A stretch of DNA of 64,000 nucleotides. Source: Cherax quadricarinatus. Its lineage: Eukaryota; Arthropoda; Malacostraca; Decapoda; Parastacidae. The stretch lies in contig NC_091340.1 of assembly GCF_038502225.1 (NCBI RefSeq), positions 29,843,310 through 29,907,309 on the forward strand. The letters are read 5' to 3'. How positions within the stretch are numbered: position 1 is the first letter of the stretch; each line of letters begins with the position of its first letter. Below the pieces are notes generated by a model. The model worked only from the letters and a program-made list of their open reading frames with translations. It ran no database searches and had not been told where the DNA came from. This document shows positions 33,237-45,603 of the stretch, in pieces. A program made the position numbers and the translations under genes.

Positions 33237-33424
33237 ACTGACGTTAATTCTTGCCTTTGCAATTATTCGTTAAACATTTCTTGACATTAGAATCTAAGTC
33301 AGTTTAACCATTAATGACTTTCGTGAAGTTGACAAATGGGGGGATAGAGGGTAATTAGAACATTTTCGTGGCATTTGAATGCAAAGAAAATTGGATAAAG
33401 GATGAAGAACACAAAGGCACAATA
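33237..33424. other. Unassigned spacer
   Basis: No feature recognised. Confidence 0.35.
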
Positions 33425-33600
33425 TCACGAGTGGAACAATACATAAATAACTCGCACATACCATAAAGAAGTTTAATACGACATTTTGGTCCGACTTAGA
33501 CCCTTGAATAGTCCCACTGTCAATGGTGCAAGTCGGACCCAAACGTCGTCATAAGCTTCTTTCTCCTATTTTTGGGTCATTTGTGTATTGTGTGTGTTTA
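33425..33600. mobile_element. Fold-back family-B element (decayed)
   Basis: Left arm 'gtttaatacgacattttggt' with 'ccgacttagaccctt' and right arm 'caatggtgcaagtcggaccc' with 'aaacgtcgtcataagcttc' are inverted relatives of the perfect palindrome at 53545-53742. Several substitutions. Confidence 0.65.
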
Positions 33601-33725
33601 AGGATGAAGGTGAGTGAAGAAATGCTGGTGCATCATATCAGAAAAATCTTTCATAAAAAAAATCTTAGTAAAAGCTGACAGAAAATTCATAATATTCAGT
33701 GACTCTCGACGTGTTTCCTACTGTC

Positions 33726-34310
33726 TTAGCAAGCAATTAATTTCTGTTTAAATGAGTGTTTTAAATTTCTCGTATTGCAGTTGTTGGGGTTAAACTCCAG
33801 TAGCCACTTGTTAGACCAGATCTGCAGCCTGTCCAGGTGCATTTGTAGCATTTCCAGGTTCATGTCTGCTTGTATTCTCCCTAGTTTCGGGTTATCCTCG
33901 AGCAGGGATACCTCTGGCTCTGTCCTTTCCATCATGTAATTTACGTATACAGGAAATAACACCGATCCTAGTACTGATCCTTGTGGAACCCCACCCGTCA
34001 CATAGACCCATTCCAACACCTCTTCACGGATCATTAGTTGTTTTTTTCCTGTCAGGTATGCCTTGATCCACTGTAGTGCTATTCCTGCCACAGCTCATCT
34101 AGCTTTTGTACCAGTCTCCCGTGTGGCACTGTGCCAGAAACCTTACAGTCCAAGAAGATGCAGTCTTCTCATCCCAGTCTCTCTTCTGCCTTACTTCTGT
34201 TACCTTGTCTTAGAACTCCAGTAGGTTCGTAACGCAGAATTTTTCCGTCCTTGAAGCCGTGCTGGTTGTCGTGTATAAAGCCATTACTTTCTAGGTTCTC
34301 CAACCCTCTG
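33726..34310 (-). pseudogene. LINE RT fragment, copy 3 (diverged)
   Basis: Minus strand 33726-34091 reads ALQWIKAYLTGKKQ, VPQGSVLGSVLFPVYVNYMM and WLLEFNPNNC. Motif C is degraded to LLEDNPKLG in place of FADDxKL. Upstream, broken pieces match the 'HGFxxGK/LVQKLE' region of copy 2. Same family as copies 1 and 2 but much older. Confidence 0.8.
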
Positions 34311-34319
34311 TGTATGTGT

Positions 34320-34410
34320 GTGTACTTACCTGTTTGTGGTTGCAGGGGTCGAGTCTTAGCTCCTGGGCCCGCCTCTTCGCAGATAGCTACTTGGTCCCCT
34401 CTCTCTCTGC
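34320..34410 (-). mobile_element. LINE 3' end fragment
   Basis: Minus strand: 'gagctaagactcgacccctg', 'caaccacaaacaggtaagta', then CA repeats. A 3'-end-only copy of the 25941-28850 family. Confidence 0.7.
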
Positions 34411-34570
34411 TCCATGTGTGCGTGTGTGTTTTCGTGTGTGATTATGTATGCACAGGTGTATATATGAGTGTCTTGTGCGTGTGTGAGCGGGTTGATATGT
34501 GCCAGTATTAGTATGCGTGCACATGTATACACACATGAGTGTGAATGTGCCTTTACGTGTGTGTACACAA
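34411..34570 (+). repeat. Degenerate (TG)n microsatellite
   Basis: Irregular TG/TGCG/TATG dinucleotide tract, open on both strands. Confidence 0.75.
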
Positions 34571-34689
34571 GACTTGGCATCAGTGAACACAGTAATAATT
34601 TTACCAGAATGGTTCTCATCTCATTAGCAAGAGTCACCCCACCTGGTACCACCTGTCCAGCCCACAGCACCAGCTGCCTACCCTGTCTT
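34571..34689. other. Unassigned spacer
   Basis: Short transition region before the satellite. Nothing recognised. Confidence 0.35.
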
Positions 34690-37600
34690 GCTTGTTGTAT
34701 ACACTGCATTGTTCTCTCCTCTGCTTGTTCATCCTCCCTTGCTAGCTTCCTCTCCTGCTTATTCCTGCTCGTGCTTGTTGCTTCCACTGCTTGTTCCCTC
34801 CCCCACTAGTTTCCTCTCCCGCTTGTTCTCTCCCATGCTTATTCCCACCCCTGATTGTTCCCTCCAGTGCTTGTTCTCTCTCCTGCTGGTTCCCTCCCCT
34901 GTTTGTTCCCTCCCCTGCTTGTTAACTCCCCTGCTTGTTCTCTTTCCTGCTTGTTCCCTTTCCTGTTTGTTCCCTCCCTTGCTTGTTCCCTCCTCTGCTT
35001 GTTCCCTCCCCTGCTTGTTACCTCCTCTGCTTGTTCCCTTCCCTGCTTGTTCTCTCCCTTACTTGTTCCCTCCCCTGCGTGTTCCCTCCCCTGCTTGTTC
35101 CCTCCCCTACTTGTTCCCTCCCATGCTTGTTCCCTCCCCTGCTTGCTCCCTCCCCTGCGTGTTTCCTCCCCTGCTTGTTCCCTCCCCTACTTGTTCCCTC
35201 CCCTGCTTGTTCCCTCCCCTGCTTGTTCCCTCCCCTGCTTGTTCCCTCCCCTGCTTGTTCTCTCCCCTGCTTGTTCCCTCCCCTGCTTGTTCCTTCCCCT
35301 GCTTGTTCCCTCCTCTGCTTGTTCCTTTCCCTGCTTGTTCCCTCCCCTGCCTGTTCCCTCCCCTGCTTGTTCCCTCTCCTACTTGTTCCCTCCCGTGACT
35401 GTGCCCTCCCCTGCGTGTTCCCTCCCCTACTTGTTCCCTCCCCTGCCTGTTCCCGTCCCTGCTTGTTCCCTCCCCTACTTGTTCCCTCCCCTGCCTGTTC
35501 CCTTTCCTGCTTGTTCCTTCCCCTGCGTGTTCCCTCCCCTGCTTGTTCCCTCCTTTGCTTGTTCCCTCCTCTGCTTGTTCCTTTTCCTGCTTGTTCCCTC
35601 CCCTGCGTGTTCCCTCCCCTTCTTGTTCCCTCCCCTACTTGTTCCCTCCCCTGCGTGCTCCCTCCCCTGCTTGTTCCCTCCCCTAATTGTTCCCTCCCCT
35701 ACCTGTTCCCTTCCATGCTTGTTCCCTCCCCTGCGTGTTCCCTCCCCTGCTTGTTCCCTCCCCTACTTGTTCCCTCCCCTGCCTCTTCCCATCCCTGCTT
35801 GTTCCCTCCCCTGCCTGTTCCCTTCCCTGCTTGTTCCCTCCCCTGCGTGTTCCCTCCCCTTCTTGTTCCCTCCCCTACTTGTTCCCTCCCCTGCCTGTTC
35901 CCTCCCCTAATTGTTCCCTCCCCTGCCTGTTCCCTTTCATGCTTGTTCCTTCCCCTGCCTGTTCCCTCCCCTGCGTGTTCCCTCCCCTATTTGTTCCCTC
36001 CCTTGCCTGTTCCCTTCCCTGCTTGTTCCCTCCCCTGCTTGTTCCCTCCTCTGCTTTTTCCCTCCCCTGCTTGTTCCCTCCCCTACTTGTTCCTTCTCTG
36101 CTTGTTCCCTCCCCTGCGTTTTCCCGCCCCTACTTGTTCTCTCCCCTGCTTGTTCCCTCCTCTGCTTGTTCCATACTCTTCTTGTTCCCTCCCCTGCTTT
36201 TTCCCTCCCCTGCGTGTTCCCTCCAGTGCTTGTTCCTTCCCCTGCGTGCTCCCTCCCCTGCGTGTTCCCTCCCCTAATTATTCCCTCCCCTGCCTGTTCC
36301 CTCCCCTGCTTGTTTCCTCCCCTGCTTGTTCCCTCCCCTACTTGTTCCCTCCCCTGCTTGTTCCCTCCCCTGCTTGTTCCCTCCCCTGCTTGTTCCCTCC
36401 CCTGCTTGTTCTCTCCCCTGCTTGTTCCCTCCCCTGCCTGTTCCCTCCCCTGCTTGTTCCCTCCTCTGCTTGTTCCTTTCCCTGCTTGTTCCCTCCCCTG
36501 CCTGTTCCCTCCCCTGCTTGTTCCCTCTCCTACTTGTTCCCTCCCGTGACTGTGCCCTCCCCTGCGTGTTCCCTCCCCTGCTTGTTCCCTCCCCTGCCTG
36601 TTCCAGTCCCTGCTTGTTCCCTCCCCTACTTGTTCCCTCCCCTGCATGTTCCCTTTCCTGCTTGTTCCTTCCCCTGCGTGTTCCCTCCCCTGCTTGTTCC
36701 CTCCTTTGCTTGTTCCCTCCTCTGCTTGTTCCTTTCCCTGCTTGTTCCCTCCCCTGCGTGTTCCCTCCCCTGCTTGTTCCCTCCCCTACTTGTTCCCTCC
36801 CCTGTGTGCTCCCTCCCCTGCGTGTTCCCTCCCCTACTTGTTCCCTCCCCTGCCTGTTCCCTTCCCTGCTTGTTCCCTCCCCTGCGTGTTCCCTCCCCTG
36901 CTTGTTCCCTCCCCTCCGTGTTCGCTCCCCTGCCTGTTCCCTTCCCTGCTTGTTCCCTCCCCTGCCTGTTCCCTTCCCTGCTTGTTCCCTCCCCTGCGTG
37001 TTCCCTCCCCTTCTTGTTCCGTCCCCTGCTTGTTCCCTCCCCTGCGTGTTCCCTCCCCTAATTGTTCCCTCCCCTGCCTGTTCCCTTCCCTGCTTGTTCC
37101 CTCCCCTGCGTGTTCTCTCCCCTGCTTGTTCCCTCCCCTACTTGTTCCCTCCTCTGCCTGTTCCCTTCCCTGCTTGCTCCTTCCCCTGCGTGTTCCCTCC
37201 CCTGCTTGTTCCCTCCCCTGGTTGTTCCCTCCCCTACTTGTTCCTTCTCTGCTTGTTCCCTCCCCTGCGTTTTCCCGCCCCTACTTGTTCCCTCCCCTGC
37301 TTGTTCCCTCCTCTGCTTGTTCCCTACTCTTCTTGTTCCCTCCCCTGCTTTTTCCCTCCCCTGCGTGTTCCCTCCAGTGCTTGTTCCTTCCCCTGCGTGC
37401 TCCCTCCCCTGCGTGTTCCCTCCCCTAATTATTCCCTCCCCTGCCTGTTCCCTGCCCCGCTTGTTCCCTCCACTGCCTGTTCCCTCCCCTGCTTATTCCC
37501 TCCCCTACTTGTTCCCTCCCCTGCTTGTTCCCCTCCATGCTTGTTCCCTCCCCTGCTTTTTCCCTCCTCTGCTTGTTCCCTCCCCTGCTTGTTCCCTCCC

Positions 37601-40600
37601 CTACTTGTTCCTTCCCCTGCCTGTTCCCTCCCCTGCGTGTTCCCTCCCCTACTTGTTCCCTCCCTTACTTGTTCCCTCCTTTGCTTGTTCCCTCCTCTGC
37701 TTGTTGCTTTCCCTGCTTGTTCCCTCCCCTGCGTGTTCCCTCCCCTTCTTGTTCCCTCCCCTACTTGTTCCCTCCCCTGCGTGTTCCCTCCCCTGCGTGT
37801 TCCCTCCCGTAATTGTTCCCTCCCCTGCCTGTTCCCTTCATTGCTTGTTCCCTCCCCTGCGTGTTCCCTCCCCTGCTTGTTTCCTCCCCTACTTGTTAGT
37901 TCCCCTGCCTCTTCCCTTCCCTGCTTGTACCCTCCCCTGCTTGTTCCCTCCTCTGCTTGTTCCCTCCCCCGTTTGTTCCCTCCCTATTTGTTCCCTCCCC
38001 TGCCTGTCCCCTCCCCTGCGTGTTCCCTCCCCTACTTGTTCCCTCCCTTGCCTGTTCCCTTCCCTGCTTGTTCCCTCCTTTGCGTGTTCCCTCCCCTGCT
38101 TGTTCCTCCCCTACTTGTTCCCTCCCCTGCGTGTTCCCTCCCCTGCGTGTTCTTTCCCCTACTTGTTCCCTCCCCTGCCTCTTCCCTTCCCTGCTTGTTC
38201 CCTCCTCTGCGTGTTCCCTCCCCTGCTTGTTCCCTTCCCTGCTTGTTCCCTCCTCTGCGTGTTCCCTCCCCTGCGTGTTCTCTCCCCTGCTTGTTCCCTC
38301 CCCTGCCTGTTCCCTTCCCTGCTTGTTCCCTCCCCTGCGTGTTCCCTCCCCTACTTGTTCCCTCCCCTGCTTGTTCCCTTTCCTGCTTATTCCCTCCCTT
38401 GCTTGTTCCCTCCTCTGCTTGTTCCCTCCCCTGCGTGTTCCCTCCCCTGCTTGTTCCCTCCCCTGCTTGTTCCCTCCCCTACTTGTTCCCTCCCCTGCCT
38501 GTTCTCTTCTCTGCTTGTTCCCTCCCCTGCTTGTTCCCTCCCCTGCTTGTTCCCTCCCTTACTTGTTCCCTCCCCTGCCTGTTCCCTCCCCTACTTGTTC
38601 CCTCCCCTGCTTGTTCCCTCCCCTACTTGTTTCCTCCCCTGCCTGTTCCCTCCCCTACTTGTTCCCTCCCCTGCTTGTTCCCTCCCCTGCTTGTTCTCTC
38701 CCCTGCTTGTTCCCTCCCCTACTTGTTCCCTCCCCTGCTTGTTCCCTCCCCTGCTTGTTCGCTCCCCTGCTTGTTCCCTGCCCTGCTTGTTCCCTCCCCT
38801 GCTTGTTCCCTCCCCTACGTGGTCCCTCCCCTGAGTGTTCCCTCCCCTGCTTGTTCCCTCCCCTGCTTGTTCCCTCCCCTGCTTGTTCCCTCCCCTGCTT
38901 GTTCCCTCCCCAGCTTGTTCCCTCCCCTACTTGTTCTCTACCCTGCTTGTTCCCTTCCCTGCTTGTTCCCTCCCATGCTTGTTCCCTCCCCTACTTGTTC
39001 CCTCCCTTACTTGTTCCCTCCCCTACTTGTTCCCACCCCTACATGTTCCCTCCTCTACTTTTTCCCTCCCCTACTTGTTCCCTCCCCTACATGTTCCCTC
39101 CCCTACTTGTTCCCTCCTGTACTTGTTCCCTCCCTACTTGTTCCCTCCCCTACTTGTTCCCTCCCCTACTTGGTCCCTCCCCTACTTGTTCCCTCCCCTA
39201 CTTGTTCCCTCCTTTACTTGTTCCCTCCTCTACTTGTTCCCTCCCCTACTTGTTCCCTCCCCTACTTGTTCCCTCACCTACTTGTTCCCTCCCCTACTTG
39301 TTCCCTCCCCTACTTGTTCCCTCCCCTAATTGTTCCCTCCCCTACTTGGTCCCTCCCCTACTTGTTCCCTCCCCTACTTGTTCCCTCCCCTACTTGTTCC
39401 CTCACCTACTTGTTCCCTGACCTACTTGTTCCCTCCCCTACTTGTTCCCTCCTCTACTTGTTCCCTCCCCTACTTGTTCCCTCCCCTACTTGTTCCCTCC
39501 CCTACTTGTTCCCTCCCCTACTTGTTCCCTCCCCTACTTGGTCCCTCCCCTACTAGTTCCCTCTCCTACTCGGTCCCTCCCCTACTTGTTCCCTCCCCTA
39601 CTTGTTCCCTCCCCTACTTGTTCCCTCCCCTACTTGTTCCCTCCCCTACTTGTTCCCTCCCCTACTTGTTCCCTCCCCTACTTGTTCCCTCCCCTACTTG
39701 TTCCCTCCCGTACTTGTTCCCTCCCCTACTTGTTCCCTCCCCTACTTGTTCCCTCCCCTACTTGTTCCCTCCCCTACTTGTTCCCTCCCCTACTTGTTCC
39801 CTTCTCTACTTGTTCCCTCCCCTACTTGTTCCCTCCCCTACTTGTTCCCTCCCCTACTTGTTCCCTCCCCTACTTGTTCCCTCCTTTACTTGTTCCCTCC
39901 TCTACTTGTTCACTCCCCTACTTGTTCCCTGCACTACTTGTTCTCTCCCCTACTTGTTCCCTCCCCTACTTGTTCCATCCCCTACTTGTTCCCTCCCCTA
40001 CTTGTTCCCTCCCCTACTTGTTCCCTCCCCTACCCCTCCTACTTGTTCCCTCCCTACTTGTTCCCTCCCCTACTTGTTCCCTCCCCTCTTGTTCCCTACT
40101 TGTTCCCTCCCCTACTTGTTCCCTCCCCTACTTGTTCCCTCCCCTACTTGTTCCCTCCCCTACTTGTTCCCTCCCTACTTGTTCCCTCCCCTACTTGTTC
40201 CCTCCCCTACTTGTTCCCTCCCCTACTTGTTCCCTCCCCTACTAGTTCCCTCCCCCCTACTTGTTCCCTCCCCTACTTGTTCCCTCCCCTACTTGTTCCC
40301 TCCCCTACTTGTTACCGCCCCTACTTGTTCCCTCCCTACTTGTTCCCTACTTGTTCCCTCCCCTACTTGTTCCCTCCCCTACTTGTTCCCTCCTCTACTA
40401 GTTCCCTCCCCTACTTGTTCCCTCCCCTACTTGTTCCCTCACCTACTTGTTCCCTCCAATACTTGTTCCCTCCCCTACTTGTTCCCTCCCCTACTTGTTC
40501 CCTCCCCTACTTGTTCCCTCCACTACTTGTTCCCTCCCCTACTTGTTCCCTCCCCTACTTGTTCCCTCCCCTACTTGTTCCCTCCCCTACTTGTTCCCTC

Positions 40601-43600
40601 CCCTACTTGTTCCCTCTCCTACTCGTTCCCTCCCCTACTTGTTCCCTCCCCTACTTGTTCCCTCCCCTACTTGTTCCCTCCTCTACTTGTTCCCTCCCCT
40701 ACTTGTTCCCTCCCCTACTTGTTCCCTCCCCTTGTTCCCCTCCCCTACTTGTTCCCTCCCCTACTTGTTCCCTCCCCTACTTGTTCCCTCCCCTACTTGT
40801 TCCCTCCCCTACTTGTTCCCTCCCCTACTTGTTCCCTCCTTTACTTGTTCCCTCCCCTACTTGTTCCCTCCCCTACTTGTTCCCTCCCCTACTTGTTCCC
40901 TCCCCTACTTGTTCCCTCCCTTCTTGTTCCCTCCCCTACTTGTTCCCTCCCCTACTTGTTCCCTTTGTTCCCTCCCCTACTTGTTCCCTCCCTTCTTGTT
41001 CCCTCCCCTACTTGTTCCCTCCCCTACCTGTTCCCTCCCCTTCTTGTTCCCTCCTTTACTTGTTCCCTCCTCTACTTGTTCCCTCCCCTACTTGTTCCCT
41101 CCCCAACTTGTTCCCTCCCCTACTTGTTCCCTCCCCTACTTGTTCCCTTCCCCCTACTTGTTCCCTCCCCTACTTGTTCCCTCCCCTACTTGTTCCCTCC
41201 CCTAATTGTTCCCTCCCCTACTTGTTCCCTCCCCTACTTGTTCCCTCCCCTACTTGTTCCCTCCCCTACTTATTACCTCCCCTACTTGTTCCCTCCCCTA
41301 CTTGTTCCCTCCCCTACCTTGTTCCCTCCCCTACTTGTTCCCTCCCCTACTTATTCCCTCCCCTACTTGTTCCCTCCCTTCTTGTTCCCTCCCCTACTTG
41401 TTCCCTCCCCTACTTGTTCCCTCCCCTACTGGGTCCCGCCCCGACTTGTTCCCTCCCCTACTTGTTCCCTCCCCTACTTGTTCCCTCCCCTACTTGTTCC
41501 CTACTTGTTCCCTCCCCTACTTGTTCCCTCCCCTACTTGTTCCCTCCCCTACTTGTTCCCTCCCCTCTACTTGTTCCCTCCCCTACTTGTTCCCTCCCCT
41601 ACCCCTCTTGTTCCCTCCCCTACTTGTTCCCTCCCCTACTTGTTCCCTCCCCTACTTGTTCCCTCCCCTACCCCTCCCCTACTTGTTCCCTCCCTTGTTC
41701 CCTCCCCTACTTGTTCCCTCCCCTACTTGTTCCCCTCCCCTACTTCCCTCCCCTACTTGTTCCCTCCCCTACTTGTTCCCTCCCCTACTTGTTCCCTCCC
41801 CTACTTGTTCCCTCCTCTACTTGTTCCCATCCCTTACTTGTTCCCCTCCCCTACTTGTTCCCTTACTTGTTCCCTCCCCTACTTGTTCCCTCCCCTACTT
41901 GTTCCCTCCCCTACTTGTTCCCTCCCCTACTTGTTCCCTCCCCTACTTGTTCCCTCCCCTACTTGTTCCCTCCCCTACTTGTTCCCTCCCCTACTTGTTC
42001 CCTCCCCTACTTGTTCCCTCCCCTCTTGTTCCCTTCCCTTCATTTTTCCATCCCCTACTTTTTCCCTCCCCTACTTGTTCCCTCCCCTACTTGTTCCCTC
42101 CCCTACTTGTTCCCTCCCCTACGTGTTCCCTCCTCTACTTGTTCCCTCCCCTACTTGTTCCCTCCCCTTCTTGTTCCCTCCCCTACTTGTTCCCTCCCCC
42201 TACTTGTTCTTGTTCCCTCCCCTACTTGTTCCCTCCCCTCCTCTACTTGTTCCCTCCCCTACTTGTTCCCTCCCCTACTTGTTCCCTCCCCTACTTGTTC
42301 CCTCCCCTACTTGTTCCCTCCCCTACTTGTTCCCTCCCCTACTTGTTCCCACGCCTACTTGTTCCCTCCCCTACTTGTTCCCTCCCCTACTTGTTCCCTC
42401 CCCTACTTGTTCCCTCCCCTACTTGTTCCCTCCCCTACTTGTTCCCTCCCCTACTTGTTCCCTCCCCTACTTGTTCCCTCCCCTACTTGTTCCCGCCCCT
42501 ACTTGTTCCCTCCCCTACTTGTTCCCTCCCCTACTTGTTCCCTCCCCTACTTGTTCCCTCCCCTACTTGTTCCCTCCTTTACTTGTTCCCTCCCCTACTT
42601 GTTCCCTCCCCTTCTTGTTCCCACCCCTACTTGTTCCCTCCCTTCTTGTTCCCTCCCCTACTTGTTCCCTCCCTTCTTGTTCCCTCCCCTACTTGTTCCC
42701 TCCCCTACTTTCCCTCCCCTACTTGTTCCCTCCCCTACTTGTTCCCTCCCCTACTTGTTCCCTCCCCTACTTGTTCCCTCCCCTACTTGTTCCCTCCCTT
42801 CTTGTTCCCTCCCCTACTTGTTCCCTCCCCTACTTGTTCCCTCCCCTACTTGTTCCCTCCCCAACTTGTTCCCTCCCCTCTTGTTCCCTACTTGTTCCCT
42901 ACCCCTACTTGTTCCCTCCCCTACTTGTTCCCTCCCTTCTTGTTCCCTCCCCTACTTGTTCCCTCCCCTACTTGTTCCCTCCCCTACTTGTTCCCTCCCC
43001 TACTTGTTCCCTCCCCTACTTGTTCCGTCCCCTACTTGTTCCGTCCCCTACTTGTTCCCTCCCCTACTTGTTCCCTCCCCTACTTGTTCCCTCCCCTACT
43101 TGTTCCCTCCTTTACTTGTTCCCTCCTCTACTTGTTCCCTCCCCTACTTGTTCCCTCACCTACTTGTTCCCTCACCTACTTGTTCCCTCCCCTACTTGTT
43201 CCCTCCCCTACTTGTTCCCTCCCCTACTTGTTCCCTCACCTACTTGTTCCCTCCCCTACTTGTTCCCTCCCCTACTTGTTCCCTCCCCTACTTGTTCCCT
43301 GCCCTACTTGTTCCCTCCCCTACTTGTTCCCTCCCCTACTTGTTCCCTCCCCTACTTGTTCCCTCCCCTACTTTTTCCCTCCCCTACTTGTTCCCTCCCC
43401 TACTTGTTCCCTCCCCTACTTGTTCCCTTCCCTTACTTGTTCCCTCACCTACTTGTTCCCTCCCCTACTTGTTCCCTCCCCTACTTGTTCCCTCACCTAC
43501 TTGTTCCCTCCCCTACTTGTTCCCTCCCCTACTTGTTCCCTCCCCTACTTGTTCCCTCCCCTACTTGTTCCGTCCCCTACTTGTTACCTCCCCTACTTGT

Positions 43601-44600
43601 TCCCTCCCCTACTTGTTCCCTCCCCTACTTGTTCCCTCCCCTACTTGTTCCCTACCCAACTTGTTCCGTCCCCTACTTGTTCCCTCCCCTACTTGTTCCC
43701 TCACCTACTTGTTCCCTCCCCTACTTGTTCCGTCCCCTACTTGTTCCCTCCCCTACTTGTTCCGTCCCCTACTTGTTCCCTCCCCTACTTGTTCCCTCCC
43801 CTACTTGTTCCCTCCCCTACTTGTTCCCTCCCCTTCTTGTTCCGTCCCCTACTTGTTCCGTCCCCTACTTGTTCCCTCCCCTTCTTGTTTCCTCACGTAC
43901 TTGTTCCCTCCCCTACTTGTTCCGTCCCCTACTTGTTCCCTCCCCTACTTGTTCCCTCCCCTACTTGTTCCCTCCCCTACATGTTCCCTCCCCTACTTGT
44001 TCCCTCCCCTACTTGTTCCGTCCCCTACTTGTTCCCTCCCCTACTTGTTCCCTCCCCTACTTGTTCCCTCCCCTACTTGTTCCGTCCCCTACTTGTTCCC
44101 TCCCCTACTTGTTCCCTCCCCTACTTGTTCCCTCCCCTACTTGTTCCCTCCCCTACTTGTTACCTCCCCAACTAGTTCCGTCCCCTACTTGTTCCCTCCC
44201 CTACTTGTTCCCTCCCCTACTTGTTCCCTCCCCTACTTGTTGCGTCCCCTACTTGTTCCCTCCCCTACTTGTTCCCTCCCCTACTTGTTCCCTCCCCTAC
44301 TTGTTCCCTCCCCTACTTGTTCCCTCCCCTACTTGTTCCGTCCCCTACTTGTTCCCTCCCCTACTTGTTCCCTCCCCTACTTGTTCCCTCCCCTACTTGT
44401 TCCGTCCCCTACTTGTTCCCTCCCCTACTTGTTCCCTCCCCTACTTTTTCCCTCCCCTACTTGTTCCCTCCCCTACTTGTTCCCTCCCCTACTTGTTCCC
44501 TCCCCTACTTGTTCCCTCCCCTACTTGTTCCCTCCCCTACTTGTTCCCTCCCCTACTTGTTCCCTCCCCTACTTGTTCCCTCCTCTTCTTGCTTCCTCGT
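34690..44600 (+). repeat. 16-bp satellite, about 10 kb (TTCCCTCCCCTACTTG)
   Basis: About 610 units. Three domains. 34.7-38.9 kb has mixed units (CTGCTTG, CTGCGTG, CTGCCTG, CTACTTG) with a 1,151-bp higher-order repeat. 38.9-43.5 kb is nearly pure CTACTTG, with many unit-length indels between about 40.0 and 42.9 kb. 43.5-44.6 kb has recurrent TTCCGTCCCC variants. Because 16 is not a multiple of three and the unit has no stop on the + strand, all three + frames stay open for over 1,000 codons. These are not genes. The + strand is almost free of A, a strong C/T versus A/G strand asymmetry. Confidence 0.98.
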
Positions 44601-44852
44601 AATTTTTGACCTCTGTATTTTCAGTTATGTTTACATTTTAGCAAGAGTTCTATATTTTTTTTGTCGGAGTTGACTTCTAGTTTGTCTTCTGCGTTTGTTT
44701 GCTTTTCTCTCTCCCTGTCTCACTCTTTTTGTTTTACTTGTAATTTTGTCTTTGTTTTTCTTTTTCTTTTTATTTCTCATTTTTTTTTACTCTTGATAAT
44801 TTATTGTTGTGTTCTTTGTTTAGTTGTTCAAACTCTGCTGTTCATGTTTTTT

Positions 44853-44883
<31 letters not shown>

Positions 44884-45064
44884 GTTATGGTCTGGTTTAT
44901 TTCCATTTTTTGTTTAATAATTATTTCAGTTTTTTTTTAAAGTTGGTTCCTTCTTTCTTCTCTTTCTTCCCCTCTCTGTCCCGTCCCTGTCTGCCTCTCC
45001 TATGCATACGGAATTCTTTATGTTGCACTAGTCCCCCATTCTTCAACTTGTCCTTTTGTAAAAC
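44601..45064 (+). other. T-rich spacer with T12-G22 homopolymer junction
   Basis: A run of T followed by about 22 G at 44863-44884, otherwise T-rich. No gene seen. Confidence 0.6.
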
Positions 45065-45290
45065 CGTTTATCACAACTGTCAGACACTGCAACATCATGG
45101 GATCTTGATACAAAGAATTCTTCAATACTTGTCCAAACTTTGGACGAAGACCTACTTATACTATCGAATGTTTCCACTGTGACTCCGCCTCCTCCTACTT
45201 CCACCCTCCTCCTACTTCCACTTACCTAACTACAGTATATAAGGCATTTCTCCGGCCATATGCTGTGCTTTCTTGGAAAAATGAACACAT
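45065..45290 (+). promoter_or_regulatory. PLE promoter module with TATA box
   Basis: 'gaattcttcaatacttgtcc', 'ggacgaagacctactt', 'ctccgcctcctcctacttcc' (one segment tandemly doubled), then TATATAA at 45236-45242. It matches the complement of 33040-33165 upstream of the gag-like ORF, and the TATA context matches 11288-11294. Confidence 0.6.
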
Positions 45291-45294
45291 AAGC

Positions 45295-45362
45295 AGTATA
45301 ATGTGATCCTTTATTGACAATGTTTCGCCCATACAGTGGATTTTATCGAGTCACAAACAGAT
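45295..45362 (-). repeat. PLE-type terminal fragment (CTCGATAA core)
   Basis: Minus strand: GTGACTCGATAA, AATCCACTGTATGGGC, GAAACA, TTGTCAATAAAGGATCAC. Related to 2281-2395 and 21533-21610. Inactive-looking core. Confidence 0.55.
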
Positions 45363-45435
45363 CTCGTTATCAATATTTGTCAATAGTATTTTTTAATGTG
45401 TCGATATTTTATATCATTTACTTCCGCTTAATTTC

Positions 45436-45603
45436 CTTCAAGACTGATGGACTGAACACATCGATTCGAGGCTGAGGGACTGATTACCTCTAGGTTCGCC
45501 TCTCTTTACACCGTTCTTCTTTGTATTGGACTGATGAAGCCACTGTGTGTTGGAACATTTCCTGAATAAAGATTCCCATATGCTGCACAAGCGTCTCATT
45601 CTT
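45436..45603 (+). repeat. PLE-type terminal fragment
   Basis: 'gatggactgaacacatcgat', 'gaggctgagggactgattac', then the hammerhead-like motif at 45519-45571 and 'gctgcacaagcgtctcatt'. Confidence 0.65.
45519..45571 (+). ncRNA. Hammerhead-like motif (GGA/TCC stem I, CTGATGA core)
   Basis: TATTGGA (45524-45530), CTGATGA (45531-45537), A, GCCAC then GTGTTG, GAACATT, TCC, TG bulge, AATA. Stem I with its two-base bulge is clear. Stem II and the GAAACG box carry substitutions. Confidence 0.5.

Noticed and set aside
34690..44600. Telomeric or centromeric satellite
   Set aside because: No TTAGG arthropod telomere repeat is present and nothing in sequence alone points to a centromere.
34855..44609. 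Open frames over 1,000 codons (Leu/Pro/Ser/Cys-rich) in all three + frames
   Set aside because: They exist only because the 16-bp unit has no stop in any + frame. No unique sequence, start context or domain.
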